From the NCBI GenBank assembly GCA_905205975.1, contig CAJLFQ010000017.1, forward strand, positions 1 to 34,411: a stretch of DNA of 34,411 nt, in the 5' to 3' direction. Both the position numbers and the translations under genes were made by a program. Under the pieces are notes generated by a model. It saw only the letters and a list, made by a program, of their open reading frames with translations. It was not told the origin of the DNA and made no database searches. How positions within the stretch are numbered: the first letter of the stretch is position 1; the number at the start of each line of letters is the position of its first letter. Origin of the DNA: an uncultured Eubacteriales bacterium (GTDB taxonomy: Bacteria > Bacillota > Clostridia > Oscillospirales > QAMX01). Shown here piece by piece: positions 1 to 7,415 of the stretch.

Positions 1-42
1 CGGCTTATACAGCCGGTGGATATGGTTTTATCCGTCAAATGG

Positions 43-693
43 TTAGACTTCAAAGAACGCGTCTTCCACGAGGGCGCAGATGAAATGGTAAATGGCGATG
101 TGGTATTCCTGCACTTCCGGCGTCCATGTGCTCGGCGCTTTGATGGGAATATCGAACAGCTCGCCCATTTTGCCGCCGCCTGCGCCGGTCAGCGAGATGG
201 TCTTCATGCCCTTCTGCGCTGCCGCGATGCCAGCCGCCAGAACGTTTTCTGCGTTGCCGGATGTTGAAATGCCGATCAACACGTCGCCTTCGCGGCCGAG
301 ACCCCAGAGCTGCTGGGCATACATCAGGCGCGGATCCGTATCGTTGGCAACAGCGGACATGATCGCCTGCTGTGTCGTCAGGTCAATCGCCGCCAGCGAA
401 CCCTGAAGCTTATTCGCCATCAGGACGCCGGTTTCGCCGTAGGTTGACAGATCCATCTTATCTTCTTCCGACAGCGGACGCTGGCGCAGGAAGCCTTTCA
501 GCAGTTCGCCGACGATGTGCGCGCTGTCTGAGCTGGAGCCGCCGTTGCCGCAGCAGAAGACGCGGCCGCCCTTGGCATAGCATTCGCAAATCGCCACCAC
601 AGCCATTTCAATCTGCGGAATCAGATCCACAAGCTGCGGATTTTTCTGGCAGAAACGCTCATACAGCGTTTCTTTTGAAATCAGTTCCTTCAT
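43..693 (-). CDS. SIS-domain sugar-phosphate isomerase, GmhA-like
   Basis: The 216-residue protein is a single SIS domain of the phosphoheptose isomerase (GmhA) type, which interconverts a ketose phosphate and an aldose phosphate in the cytoplasm. A GNGGS phosphate-binding turn lies at residues 49-53, followed by the family motif with H59 and E63. Near the C-terminus Q195, H198 and H203 match the metal/catalytic Gln and His positions of GmhA. Length is close to the family's usual 190-200 residues, with a small extra loop around residues 70-95. The gene follows the deoxyhypusine-synthase-like gene by 18 bp, so the two are probably co-transcribed. Just after the stop, at positions 1-16, a short CGGCT/AGCCG hairpin may be part of a terminator cut by the window edge. 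Family assignment is firm; sedoheptulose-7-phosphate as substrate is not established, because no other heptose gene is visible. Confidence 0.85.
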   Translation of the reverse strand: MKELISKETLYERFCQKNPQLVDLIPQIEMAVVAICECYAKGGRVFCCGNGGSSSDSAHIVGELLKGFLRQRPLSEEDKMDLSTYGETGVLMANKLQGSLAAIDLTTQQAIMSAVANDTDPRLMYAQQLWGLGREGDVLIGISTSGNAENVLAAGIAAAQKGMKTISLTGAGGGKMGELFDIPIKAPSTWTPEVQEYHIAIYHFICALVEDAFFEV

Positions 694-711
694 GTTCGGC
701 TCCTTCTGTTG

Positions 712-1710
712 TTATGCCTGTTCCTGCGCGCGCAGCTCCATCAGGTTGTGATAGAGGTTCGGAAGCGAAATCTTGTGGTCGACGCAGAAATGCCAGCCTT
801 TGCCTGCAACGCTGGTCGGACGGTTGACGATATTCTTCCGCGGGCGATAGTAGTAGTTCGGATCGTCATAGCCGATCTTGCAGCGATAGTCGCCGAGGTT
901 GATGAGGTCGAAGTTGCCCGTCGTGATGCGGAAGGTCGGGTAGCCGAGGTTTCTCGCAATGGAAAGACCCTTCAGGAAGACCTCCGGCCCAATAACGCCG
1001 GAACCAAAGTTCATGTAAACGCCGTTGTCCAGATGGGCAATCGAATAGCACATCTTATGGAAGTCGATGCCGCTGCATTTACCGATGGCGGCGAAATCGA
1101 CGGTCGGATGCTGGTGGATGATATCTGTGCCGAGGGCGATGTGGTATGTTGCCGGGATGCCAAGCTTCCATGCCTGATACAGGACACAGTCATCGCGGTG
1201 CGGGAAGCGTTCGGGATGTTCGTCGATGTAGACAGCCAGTGCTTCGCCATAGCCGAGGTCACGTCTTGCGCCTTCCTGAATCGCCTCATTCATCCAAGCG
1301 CCGGTTTCTTCCCACATGCCGAACGAGCCGTCTTCGATGGCGGTCGGAACGTCTTCGCTGGTACCGCCGTTGTAGCAGAGCTCAAAGTCGTGGATGCTGC
1401 ATGCGCCGTTGCCGGCCAAATGCGTGACAAAGCCCTCTTTCATCAGGGCAATCAGGAAACGGGAAAGGTTGTTCTTGATTACATGAGCGCCCATCGAGAG
1501 GATGACCGGAGCGCCGCACTTGCGGGCCGCGATGATGCGTTTGCAGAGTTCGTCAAAGTCAGGATTTTCATATTTTTCAACGGGATCGTCCAGGTTGAAG
1601 AGGTTATCGATCCGAACCAGATTATGGCGGTTCTTGACCGAATAGGTCGTGATGTTGTCAAATGAAAGCTGACCCGGAATTTTCACGTTTTTATCGTTGG
1701 TATCGTTCAT
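712..1710 (-). CDS. Deoxyhypusine synthase-like protein
   Basis: This 332-residue protein resembles the deoxyhypusine synthase superfamily, NAD-dependent Rossmann-like enzymes that in eukaryotes and archaea transfer an aminobutyl group from spermidine to a protein lysine. Visible family segments are MGAHVIK at residues 73-79, the NGACSIHDFE stretch near 101-110, GTDIIHQHP at 194-202 and NFGSGVIGPEVFLK at 234-247. I do not see the C-terminal SWGKI-type motif that carries the catalytic lysine of true deoxyhypusine synthase; instead the C-terminus has a GKGWHFCVDHK segment. It may therefore be a divergent homologue with another role. The start is supported by an AAAGGA site about 10 nt upstream, and an extended -10 promoter lies 72 bp upstream. 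The adjacent SIS-domain isomerase suggests a joint role in sugar-phosphate or polyamine-related metabolism, but that is inference. Confidence 0.72.
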   Translation of the reverse strand: MNDTNDKNVKIPGQLSFDNITTYSVKNRHNLVRIDNLFNLDDPVEKYENPDFDELCKRIIAARKCGAPVILSMGAHVIKNNLSRFLIALMKEGFVTHLAGNGACSIHDFELCYNGGTSEDVPTAIEDGSFGMWEETGAWMNEAIQEGARRDLGYGEALAVYIDEHPERFPHRDDCVLYQAWKLGIPATYHIALGTDIIHQHPTVDFAAIGKCSGIDFHKMCYSIAHLDNGVYMNFGSGVIGPEVFLKGLSIARNLGYPTFRITTGNFDLINLGDYRCKIGYDDPNYYYRPRKNIVNRPTSVAGKGWHFCVDHKISLPNLYHNLMELRAQEQA

Positions 1711-1781
1711 GAAAAACTGTCCTTTCTGTTGGAAGATTCATTCAGGGCATATGACGCAATCAGCCGCCTTATGCCACATAT

Positions 1782-1790
1782 ATTATACCA
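1782..1790 (-). promoter_or_regulatory. Extended -10 promoter for the DHS-like/SIS pair
   Basis: On the minus strand the sequence reads TGG-TATAAT, an extended -10 element about 72 nt before the DHS-like start codon. No good -35 hexamer stands 16-18 bp upstream, which fits an extended -10 promoter. The same TGGTATAAT motif occurs before rex, the SDR gene and the GH32 gene in this window. Confidence 0.55.
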
Positions 1791-2209
1791 CAACCACGCC
1801 CCAATGGCTACGGTTTTTCCGCGTTTCCCCGAAAAAAACACGCTGTCCGCGCTGTATCGAAAAGCACTCACACGGGATATACCCATATGGCAGTTCGCAA
1901 TGCAATTGGTGATGCGCCCGAGAGAGGGGCTTCGTCATTTCCTCGTTTATCGAAATGCGCGTTTTGAACCGGCAGGCGCTTCTTTCGCAAAACGCACTGC
2001 GTGACCTGTTGGAATCAGAATGAATCGTCCATGCCGCAGTCTTTGCTGCCGAGAATGGTTTCTCCATCAAGATTGCCGGCAGAAGAACGCTTTTTATCCT
2101 CACAACCGCACAAGAAGCAGAAACTGCGTCGGCCCCGCCTTCTCCCCCCCTCATCGCGCTCAATCGGCTGTTTCCTCGCGATGCAGCACGTTTGGAAAGG
2201 CGGATCGCA
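1791..2209. other. Gap without a supported gene
   Basis: About 420 bp separate the DHS-like promoter from the end of the isochorismatase-like gene. Several frames stay open for 60-125 codons on either strand, but none has a convincing ribosome binding site together with a recognisable product. On the plus strand, coding-like segments sit in different frames and are interrupted by stops, so a decayed gene is possible but not shown. No terminator with a U-tract, riboswitch or RNA gene was recognised. Confidence 0.5.
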
Positions 2210-2836
2210 TCACGCGCCGCACGTCAGCGTCGTATCATCTGTCAAAGCGGATTCCACATCTGCCGTCGTTATCAGCGCGTTTCTCTGTAAATAACGGATG
2301 GCGCGCAGTGCACTTTCATGGGCTTCCTGAGAAGAACCAGCCACCGCATCCGTCACAACGCGGATGTGATAATCATGCTGGTGGGCGTCAACCGCTGTAT
2401 AGTGAATGCAAACATCTGTCAATCCGCCGATCAGATAGAGTGTGTCAACCCCAAGCCCTTTTAGCAGAATTTCCAGATCGGTGCCAAAGAATGCGCTGTA
2501 GCGGCGTTTGGAAATCCGGTATTCTCCCGCGATCGGATAGGTCAGCTTGGCATAGTCGTTCTCCGGACGGTCTTCCACGCAGTGAATCCCCTCGGAGCCG
2601 TCCAGCTCCCGGCCAAAATCCACCATATCAGGGCGGTGACACTCCTTGATTTGGATGACGGGCAGCTTCTTCGCCCGGAACACATCCAGCACGCGCTTTC
2701 CGCTGCGGATAACCGTCCAACGTGGGTCGCCCATGTTGTTCTCGTTCATTTCCATGAAGTCCTCCTGCTGAATGTCAATGACCAGCAGGGCGCTTTTTTC
2801 TCTAATTTCATCCGATAACCTCCGTGATTTGATCAA
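2210..2836 (-). CDS. Isochorismatase/nicotinamidase-family cysteine hydrolase
   Basis: The 208-residue protein is an isochorismatase-like hydrolase, a family that cleaves amides such as nicotinamide and carbamoyl compounds, or vinyl ethers, with an Asp-Lys-Cys triad. D21 in the first strand (VIDIQQ), K110 (ISKRRYSAF) and C143 (GGLTDVCIHYTA) match the triad, and G137-G138 before the Cys is typical. The reading frame begins at a TTG codon; GAGG on the minus strand lies about 6 nt upstream. No in-frame ATG precedes the catalytic Asp, so a non-ATG start is likely. The substrate cannot be fixed from sequence, and no NAD-salvage or enterobactin-type neighbour is present. A short open frame with a strong ribosome binding site lies 28 bp upstream at 2865-2903 and may be a leader peptide. 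Confidence 0.85.
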   Translation of the reverse strand: MIKSRRLSDEIREKSALLVIDIQQEDFMEMNENNMGDPRWTVIRSGKRVLDVFRAKKLPVIQIKECHRPDMVDFGRELDGSEGIHCVEDRPENDYAKLTYPIAGEYRISKRRYSAFFGTDLEILLKGLGVDTLYLIGGLTDVCIHYTAVDAHQHDYHIRVVTDAVAGSSQEAHESALRAIRYLQRNALITTADVESALTDDTTLTCGA

Positions 2837-2864
2837 TATATCCTCTGTAAAACCACGGAGACCA

Positions 2865-2903
2865 CTAATAACGGTCCATATTCTTTCCGAGGGATTCGCT
2901 CAC
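2865..2903 (-). CDS. Possible 12-codon leader ORF upstream of the hydrolase
   Basis: A minus-strand GTG at 2901-2903 lies 8 nt after AGGAGG (2912-2917), the best Shine-Dalgarno site in the neighbourhood. It opens a 12-residue frame (M/VSESLGKNMDRY) that ends in TAG 28 nt before the TTG start of the hydrolase. The same frame is open further upstream to an ATG at 3047, giving a 60-residue version with an Ala/Val/Cys-rich hydrophobic stretch, but that start has no ribosome binding site and the stretch is largely encoded by an inverted repeat. It may be a leader peptide, a small protein or chance. Confidence 0.25.
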   Translation of the reverse strand: MSESLGKNMDRY

Positions 2904-2997
2904 CAAAGCATCCTCCTTTTTCTGTCTGCCGCACCGGTTCAAAGCTGGAAAAGCATTCCGCTCTGCGCCGGTCATGACTGCGGTGACGCATATGCAG

Positions 2998-3029
2998 ACA
3001 GCCGCAGCAGTACAGACTGCTGCGGCTGT
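2998..3029 (-). terminator. Perfect 13-bp inverted repeat after the SpoIIE-type gene
   Basis: Arms at 2998-3010 and 3017-3029 are perfectly complementary (ACAGCCGCAGCAG and its reverse complement) around a 6-nt loop. It lies 41 bp beyond the stop of the SpoIIE-type phosphatase in its direction of transcription, so it plausibly ends the rex-hydS operon. There is no U-tract, so intrinsic termination is uncertain; a structural or mRNA-protecting role is also possible. Confidence 0.45.
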
Positions 3030-3069
3030 GAACGGGCTTTTCTGCATCGCCGTTTGCGTGCAGGTATTT

Positions 3070-4248
3070 TTAAAAATAGCTGACTTTGATCCGCTTGCCC
3101 ATCTTGCGCAGGCATTCGGACAGTTCGTCTACGAGCCGCATTTTGATGTTGAAGTTGATCGGCAGATTCGGGTTCTGATGCGCCGGGTTGATCGCCCGGC
3201 CGACATAGAAGTTGATATCGGTCGCTTCTTCAAACAGCAGACGCGCAATCTGAGACGCACCGTCTTTCTTGCACGTCCAGTCGTTATAAAGGCGGTTTTC
3301 TCCGATGTAATCTTTTGCGTAGGTCAGCACCTTGTTGATGGTGATGACGCCTTCCGTTACCAAGTCGACGCCTTCAATCTGAGCCGTCGGCGGGATATCC
3401 GGGTCATAGAAGTTCAGATCCGGGATCAGCGGCTTGTGCAGGAAGTTGGCTGCGATGGTAGATGTCGTCCCGCCGCAGACGATATGCTTGCCCTCTTTGC
3501 CGAAGAAAAGAGACATCATCTTGTCGCAGTCTTCCCGGTTGGACGGCGGACCAATGAGCAGGTTCATCGGCTGGCGGCGGCGGATCTTCACCGCGCAGAC
3601 CGTGGTGTCATCCCCCGGTTCTCCGCCGTAAAGGCGCTTGCATTCGTCCAGCAGAATGGTCGAGAGCGTTTTCGCCGTGAATCCGAGATCCGCGCCGCTG
3701 ACCGGCTCCATGAATGAAATGATATCATCCCGCTGCCAGCCAAAATTTAGGCTTTTGCCGACGCCGGCATGAATAGCGCCGTCGCTGAAGCACAGGAAAA
3801 TATCATTTTCCCGCAGCGCCACACGGGATCGGCTGATTTCCTTGCCGCCGATCGACATGACGGTTTCAGGCATATCGACATATTGTCCGTCCCGCAGCAG
3901 AACGACATGCGGGTTGTCATACTGAATGATTTCCGCTTCTTCGTTCTTGTTGAGCAGGATAATCGTAAACGTTGAATACGCCACGCCGCGCACCGCACAG
4001 ACCGGCAGCGTCGCCGCAATGGTCTCGACGCAGTCTTCCAGCTTCATGCCTTCCGACATCATGGTGGAAATAATCTTGGATGTCAGCGTGGAGAGGATGT
4101 TTGCTTTGACGCCGCTGCCCATGCCGTCTGCCAGGACAACGATATCGCGGCCGCTTTCCTGGCGGATGATTTCTACGCGGTCACCGCAAAGCTGCTCGCC
4201 CTGTTTATTGACGCTGCAATAGGCGATGTCTGCACAGAGATTATTCAT
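3070..4248 (-). CDS. SpoIIE-family (PP2C-type) serine phosphatase
   Basis: Residues 1-225 form a SpoIIE/PP2C-type metal-dependent phosphatase domain: the LADGMGSG metal site with D41, the FSDGAIHAG segment with D156, and the DDTTV segment with D213-D214. The remaining 165 residues form a C-terminal region with no domain I can name. Such phosphatases dephosphorylate serines on anti-anti-sigma factors or other regulators. The 392-residue protein has no membrane segment, unlike sporulation SpoIIE itself. Its start overlaps the hydS end by 8 bp, so it is translationally coupled to the hydrogenase-like sensor. SpoIIE-type phosphatases are commonly found beside group C [FeFe]-hydrogenases in Clostridia, so it is likely the output module of that sensor. 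No partner anti-sigma kinase or STAS protein is in the window. Confidence 0.88.
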   Translation of the reverse strand: MNNLCADIAYCSVNKQGEQLCGDRVEIIRQESGRDIVVLADGMGSGVKANILSTLTSKIISTMMSEGMKLEDCVETIAATLPVCAVRGVAYSTFTIILLNKNEEAEIIQYDNPHVVLLRDGQYVDMPETVMSIGGKEISRSRVALRENDIFLCFSDGAIHAGVGKSLNFGWQRDDIISFMEPVSGADLGFTAKTLSTILLDECKRLYGGEPGDDTTVCAVKIRRRQPMNLLIGPPSNREDCDKMMSLFFGKEGKHIVCGGTTSTIAANFLHKPLIPDLNFYDPDIPPTAQIEGVDLVTEGVITINKVLTYAKDYIGENRLYNDWTCKKDGASQIARLLFEEATDINFYVGRAINPAHQNPNLPINFNIKMRLVDELSECLRKMGKRIKVSYF

Positions 4249-5929
4249 CTGCGATCGACTCCTTCAGTTTGGTGAGTGCAATCTTTGTTTCCGCAGTTGT
4301 CTCACCGAGCAGCGAGGCAATCTCCTGAACCACGCGCATCTGTTTTTCGACCACTTTGTCGGCAATGTCGATGGTTCGATGGCTGAATTCCTCTTTTTTG
4401 GCTTTTTCGTTTTCCTCATCTGTCACGTCGCGCATGATGCAGATGATGATGCGGTACTCTTTGTCGTAGGTAATTGTCTCTTCGACATAGCGGTTGTATT
4501 CCGCCAGGTAGCTGCGGCGGTTGCGAATGCTTCGACCCGTTTCGCGGACATTGATAAAGTCTTTCGGGTCCAGAATGCGGATCACCTGTTCGCCCATGAC
4601 ATCTGAACGGCTTCTGATGTTCATGATGCGCTGTGCCGCGTCGTTGATCTGCTGAACCTCCAGCTCATCGTTCAAAACAATGATGCCGTTTGGCGTGTTG
4701 TTGATGATGTTATCGGAGAAGCTCTCGGCTTTTTCCTTCAGGAACGGGAGGCACATCGTCAGATCGGCTTTACCCTGTGCAACCGCAACCGCCTTTTCGC
4801 GGCAGGTATTATACCCGCACGAGCCGCAGTTCAGCTCATCTTCCGGTTTTGTTTTGCCCATTTGACGGAGAATTTCTTCGATTTCACGCGCGCCCGGACG
4901 GATCTGGTTCACGCCGATATAGCTGTGTGATTTGTGAATCTGGTTGTCTGCGAGCGGTTCAACGACAAAATCCTTTTGACCGGCGTAAGAGGCGACACTC
5001 TGATAGTCGCGGACCGGAGAGGCATGGTATTTCTCCATGACCGGGCCGCTGACACAGCTGCCGCTGCACATGGACATTTCAATGAAGCACTTGTGAATCT
5101 CGCCGTTTTCAATGTCTTTCAAGGCCGCCAAGCAGTTTTCTGCACCGTCGATTGCCATATAGGTATAGTCCGGCTGCGAGCAGTCCATCGTTTTCAGGAT
5201 GCCGCCGCAGGTCGGGAACAGGCGTGCGCGGCTTTCTTCTGCGGTATCCGACGCATTCTCCGGGGTAATTTCTTTTTCAGCGAGCATGCGCGAAAGTTCT
5301 TCAAAGGTCAGCACGCAGTCAACGATGCCGGGATAGCGTTCCGCTTCGTCTTTTTTGGCAATGCAGGGCCCGATAAAAATCGTCTTTGCGCCGGGGTAAC
5401 GGCGTTTGATGTCCAGCGAATGCGCCTGCATCGGCGACATGACATCCGCCAGATTGCGGAGAACGGCCGGGTGATACTTTTGAATCAGCAGATTGACAGA
5501 GTGGCAGCAGGAAGAGATGACGACATCCCGTTTGCCTTCCGCCAACAGATGTTCATATTCTGTTTTGACCAGCGTCGCGCCGATTGCTGTTTCTTCGGCG
5601 GCCGCAAAGCCCAGTTTTTTCAGGGCGGCCTCCATGGAGCGGATGCCGACGCCGTTGAAATTTGCGACAAAGGAAGGGGCGATGCTTGCAACAACCGTTT
5701 CGTTTTCCGCAATCAGGCGCTTCGCTTTTTCGGTATCATCGACGATTTGTTTTGCATTTTGTGGGCAGACAACAAAGCACTGTCCGCAGAGGATGCATTC
5801 TTCCGGGGATATATGCGCCTGATTGTCCGTAAAGCGGATAGACTTCACCGGACAATGGCGGATGCATTTATAGCAGTTTTTGCAATTTGATTTTTTCAGT
5901 TTCAGAAATTCTGTCGCCACAAGATTCAT
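4241..5929 (-). CDS. HydS-type (group C) [FeFe]-hydrogenase with PAS domain, putative sensor
   Basis: The 562-residue protein has, in order, two N-terminal 4Fe-4S ferredoxin motifs (C16/C19/C22/C26 and C45/C48/C51/C55), an [FeFe]-hydrogenase large-subunit domain (about 75-355), a further 4Fe-4S domain (C368, C371, C376, C393) and a PAS domain (about 405-505) with a helical tail. H-cluster ligands are visible but altered from catalytic enzymes: SSCCHS (139-144) for TSCCP, GPCIAKKDE (187-195) for MPCxxKK, and MSMCSGSC (285-292) for the third motif. This pattern fits group C, proposed to sense H2 or redox state rather than turn over bulk H2. The start at 5929 was chosen because AAAGG stands just upstream; a longer in-frame version would run through the thioesterase gene. 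The SpoIIE-type phosphatase follows with overlap. Maturases HydEFG and a catalytic hydrogenase are not in the window. Confidence 0.88.
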   Translation of the reverse strand: MNLVATEFLKLKKSNCKNCYKCIRHCPVKSIRFTDNQAHISPEECILCGQCFVVCPQNAKQIVDDTEKAKRLIAENETVVASIAPSFVANFNGVGIRSMEAALKKLGFAAAEETAIGATLVKTEYEHLLAEGKRDVVISSCCHSVNLLIQKYHPAVLRNLADVMSPMQAHSLDIKRRYPGAKTIFIGPCIAKKDEAERYPGIVDCVLTFEELSRMLAEKEITPENASDTAEESRARLFPTCGGILKTMDCSQPDYTYMAIDGAENCLAALKDIENGEIHKCFIEMSMCSGSCVSGPVMEKYHASPVRDYQSVASYAGQKDFVVEPLADNQIHKSHSYIGVNQIRPGAREIEEILRQMGKTKPEDELNCGSCGYNTCREKAVAVAQGKADLTMCLPFLKEKAESFSDNIINNTPNGIIVLNDELEVQQINDAAQRIMNIRSRSDVMGEQVIRILDPKDFINVRETGRSIRNRRSYLAEYNRYVEETITYDKEYRIIICIMRDVTDEENEKAKKEEFSHRTIDIADKVVEKQMRVVQEIASLLGETTAETKIALTKLKESIADE

Positions 5930-5942
5930 CCTGCCTTTCTGG

Positions 5943-6341
5943 TTATTTGCCGATTTGTGTGCGCTTTTTCTCTGCTTTTTCCATGAAGCGTTCTTTGCCG
6001 ACGAGGAAGCGTTCATGCGTTCCATGGCCGACTTCTCCCGCTTCGTCTGACATTGTGACGCGGAAAACAAGGCGCCGGCCATCGATTTCGGTCAGTTCGC
6101 AGGTGCAGGTCACCGTCATGCCGACTGGCGTCGCTGCGGTGTGGGAAAGATTGACCTGCGTTCCGACAGATGTCATCCCCGCTTCCAGCTGACCTTTCAG
6201 ACAGCCGCAGCAGCAGGCTTCCGCAAGCGCCAGCAGCATCGGCGTTGCAAAAACCGGCAGTTCACCGCTGCCGACCGTTGCTGCGGTATTGGTTTCATCC
6301 ACAAGGACGCTGGTTGAATAAGTCAATCCGGTTTCAAGCAT
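5943..6341 (-). CDS. Thioesterase-family (FlK-like hotdog) protein
   Basis: This 132-residue protein resembles the fluoroacetyl-CoA thioesterase (FlK)-like hotdog family: an N-terminal strand followed by the VGSGELPVFATPMLLALAE helix region, a TSVGTQVNLSHTAATPVGM segment and a C-terminal GHGTHERFLV strand. Hotdog thioesterases hydrolyse acyl-CoAs, but the acyl group cannot be named. An unusual CCCGC cluster follows the central helix. The start at 6341 has AAGGAA about 12 nt upstream and overlaps the ferredoxin gene by 8 bp; the frame extends further upstream, but that part overlaps the ferredoxin. The hydS start lies 13 bp downstream. Its presence inside the Rex/hydrogenase operon suggests a link to acyl-CoA levels or fermentation, which is inference. 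Confidence 0.75.
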   Translation of the reverse strand: MLETGLTYSTSVLVDETNTAATVGSGELPVFATPMLLALAEACCCGCLKGQLEAGMTSVGTQVNLSHTAATPVGMTVTCTCELTEIDGRRLVFRVTMSDEAGEVGHGTHERFLVGKERFMEKAEKKRTQIGK

Positions 6342-6603
6342 TTTCGCCAGTTCCTTTCTGTGTTTGGCAGTGCGGCAGGACGCGTTCATTGAAGAACGTT
6401 TCCGTCGTATCCGGAGAAAGCGACACCAGTTCTCCATCCAGGGTTGCGCAGACGCCGTTCTGGCAGTTATTCAGGCAGAAGGTTCCGCTGAGTTCCACCT
6501 GATCCTGCAGCTGGTGCTCTGCAATCAGACGTTGCAGCGTCTGAATGACCTGCCGGGATCCTTTCAAATGACAGGAGCTTCCGATACATACCGTGATTTT
6601 CAT
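6334..6603 (-). CDS. Small [2Fe-2S] thioredoxin-like ferredoxin
   Basis: The 89-residue protein has the thioredoxin-like ferredoxin fold seen in the NuoE/HydC C-terminal domain: C6 and C11 in CIGSSCHLKG, then C43 and C47 in FCLNNCQNGVC, which would bind a 2Fe-2S cluster. An extra Cys in the second motif and one near the C-terminus (HCQT) are not obvious ligands. It is short enough to be a stand-alone electron carrier rather than a fused subunit. The ribosome binding site AAAGGA lies about 8 nt upstream. It is the first gene after rex (80 bp gap) and overlaps the thioesterase by 8 bp. A likely role is to carry electrons to or from the HydS-type protein. Confidence 0.85.
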   Translation of the reverse strand: MKITVCIGSSCHLKGSRQVIQTLQRLIAEHQLQDQVELSGTFCLNNCQNGVCATLDGELVSLSPDTTETFFNERVLPHCQTQKGTGENA

Positions 6604-6623
6604 GATGATATCCTTTCCTTTCG

Positions 6624-6651
6624 AGTCAAACTCAAGTCAAATCAAGTCAAA
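6624..6651 (-). repeat. Three helically phased AGTCAAA (TTTGACT) repeats
   Basis: Three direct copies of AGTCAAA start at 6624, 6635 and 6645 on the plus strand (TTTGACT on the minus strand), spaced 11 and 10 bp. They sit directly upstream of the ferredoxin start and downstream of the rex stop. One helical turn between copies is typical of a cooperative operator for a one-sided binding protein. Each copy also contains TTGACT, close to a -35 hexamer. They do not match the usual Rex palindrome. Confidence 0.5.
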
Positions 6652-6683
6652 CGCGATATCGAATGCCATGCAATCGTTTCAAA

Positions 6684-7358
6684 TCATTTTGCAAGTACAG
6701 GCCGTTCCGATAAAGGATCCGGCTGGCGGTGCATTTGTTCGGAGAGATGCTTGGAAAGCAGCGCCAGCGAAGCCGCCATGTTTTCATTTTGAACGAGTAC
6801 ATGTTCCGGAACGTTCAGGTGTGTCTGCGTGAAGTTCCAAATCGCCATGACGCCGCCGCGGATCAGCGCATCGCACACCGATTGTGCGGCTTCTGCCGGT
6901 ACGGCAATGATGCCGATCCGGATTTTTAACCGGCCGCAGAGATTTTCAAGTTTTTCAACCGGGAAAACGCCTTTCCCGTTGATTGGGCGGCCGACCAGGG
7001 AGGGATCATTGTCAAATGCAGCGACGATGTTGAGGCCGTAGTCACCAAATCCGTCATATTGCAGCAGCGCCCGACCGATGTTGCCCACGCCGACGATGAC
7101 CGCGTTGTCGGCGTTGTCGTAGCCCAAAAAGCGTCGGAGATCGTCGATCAGGTTTTGTGTCACATAGCCGACCTTCGGGCGGCCGCCAGAGCTGACAATG
7201 GCGAGGTCTTTCCGCACCTGCACATCGTGCAGATGCAGCGCCTCGGCAATGGCCGTGGCTGAGATGTTTGCCGGTTTGACCTCCGGCAAAGCGTTTAGAT
7301 AATTCAGATAGACAGGCAGGCGTTGAAGCGCCTGTTTTGAAATAGATTGCGTGCCCAT
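6684..7358 (-). CDS. rex: Redox-sensing transcriptional repressor Rex
   Basis: The 224-residue protein has the full Rex architecture. An N-terminal winged helix (about 1-80) contains SATAIAEALHLHDVQVRKDLA, the recognition-helix region. A Rossmann NAD(H)-binding domain follows, with GVGNIGRALL (90-99) and the acidic FDNDP segment at about 115-119. A C-terminal swapping helix ends the fold. Rex binds operators when NADH is low and releases them when NADH rises, controlling fermentation and hydrogenase genes. A good promoter (TTGCAA-17 bp-TATAAT) lies about 58 bp upstream. The start codon has only a distant AAGGAG (about 16 nt), with no better in-frame start. The ferredoxin gene follows 80 bp on, so rex may head the whole module. 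No clear Rex operator (TTGTTAA-type palindrome) is visible at either promoter. Confidence 0.95.
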   Translation of the reverse strand: MGTQSISKQALQRLPVYLNYLNALPEVKPANISATAIAEALHLHDVQVRKDLAIVSSGGRPKVGYVTQNLIDDLRRFLGYDNADNAVIVGVGNIGRALLQYDGFGDYGLNIVAAFDNDPSLVGRPINGKGVFPVEKLENLCGRLKIRIGIIAVPAEAAQSVCDALIRGGVMAIWNFTQTHLNVPEHVLVQNENMAASLALLSKHLSEQMHRQPDPLSERPVLAK

Positions 7359-7415
7359 GCGCCGTCTTTGCCGGCTCCTTTTCGTTCATTTTTGCCCATG
7401 CTGGACAGCATCTAC

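Noticed and set aside
709..1665. 318-codon plus-strand frame across the DHS-like gene
   Set aside because: Antisense shadow of a gene with recognisable family motifs; no ribosome binding site.
4934..5890. 318-codon plus-strand frame inside hydS
   Set aside because: Antisense to the cysteine-motif hydrogenase gene; product is low-complexity and unrecognised.
5930..6082. 51-residue N-terminal extension of HydS
   Set aside because: It would overlap the thioesterase gene; the ATG at 5929 has its own ribosome binding site and gives the expected ferredoxin-motif N-terminus.
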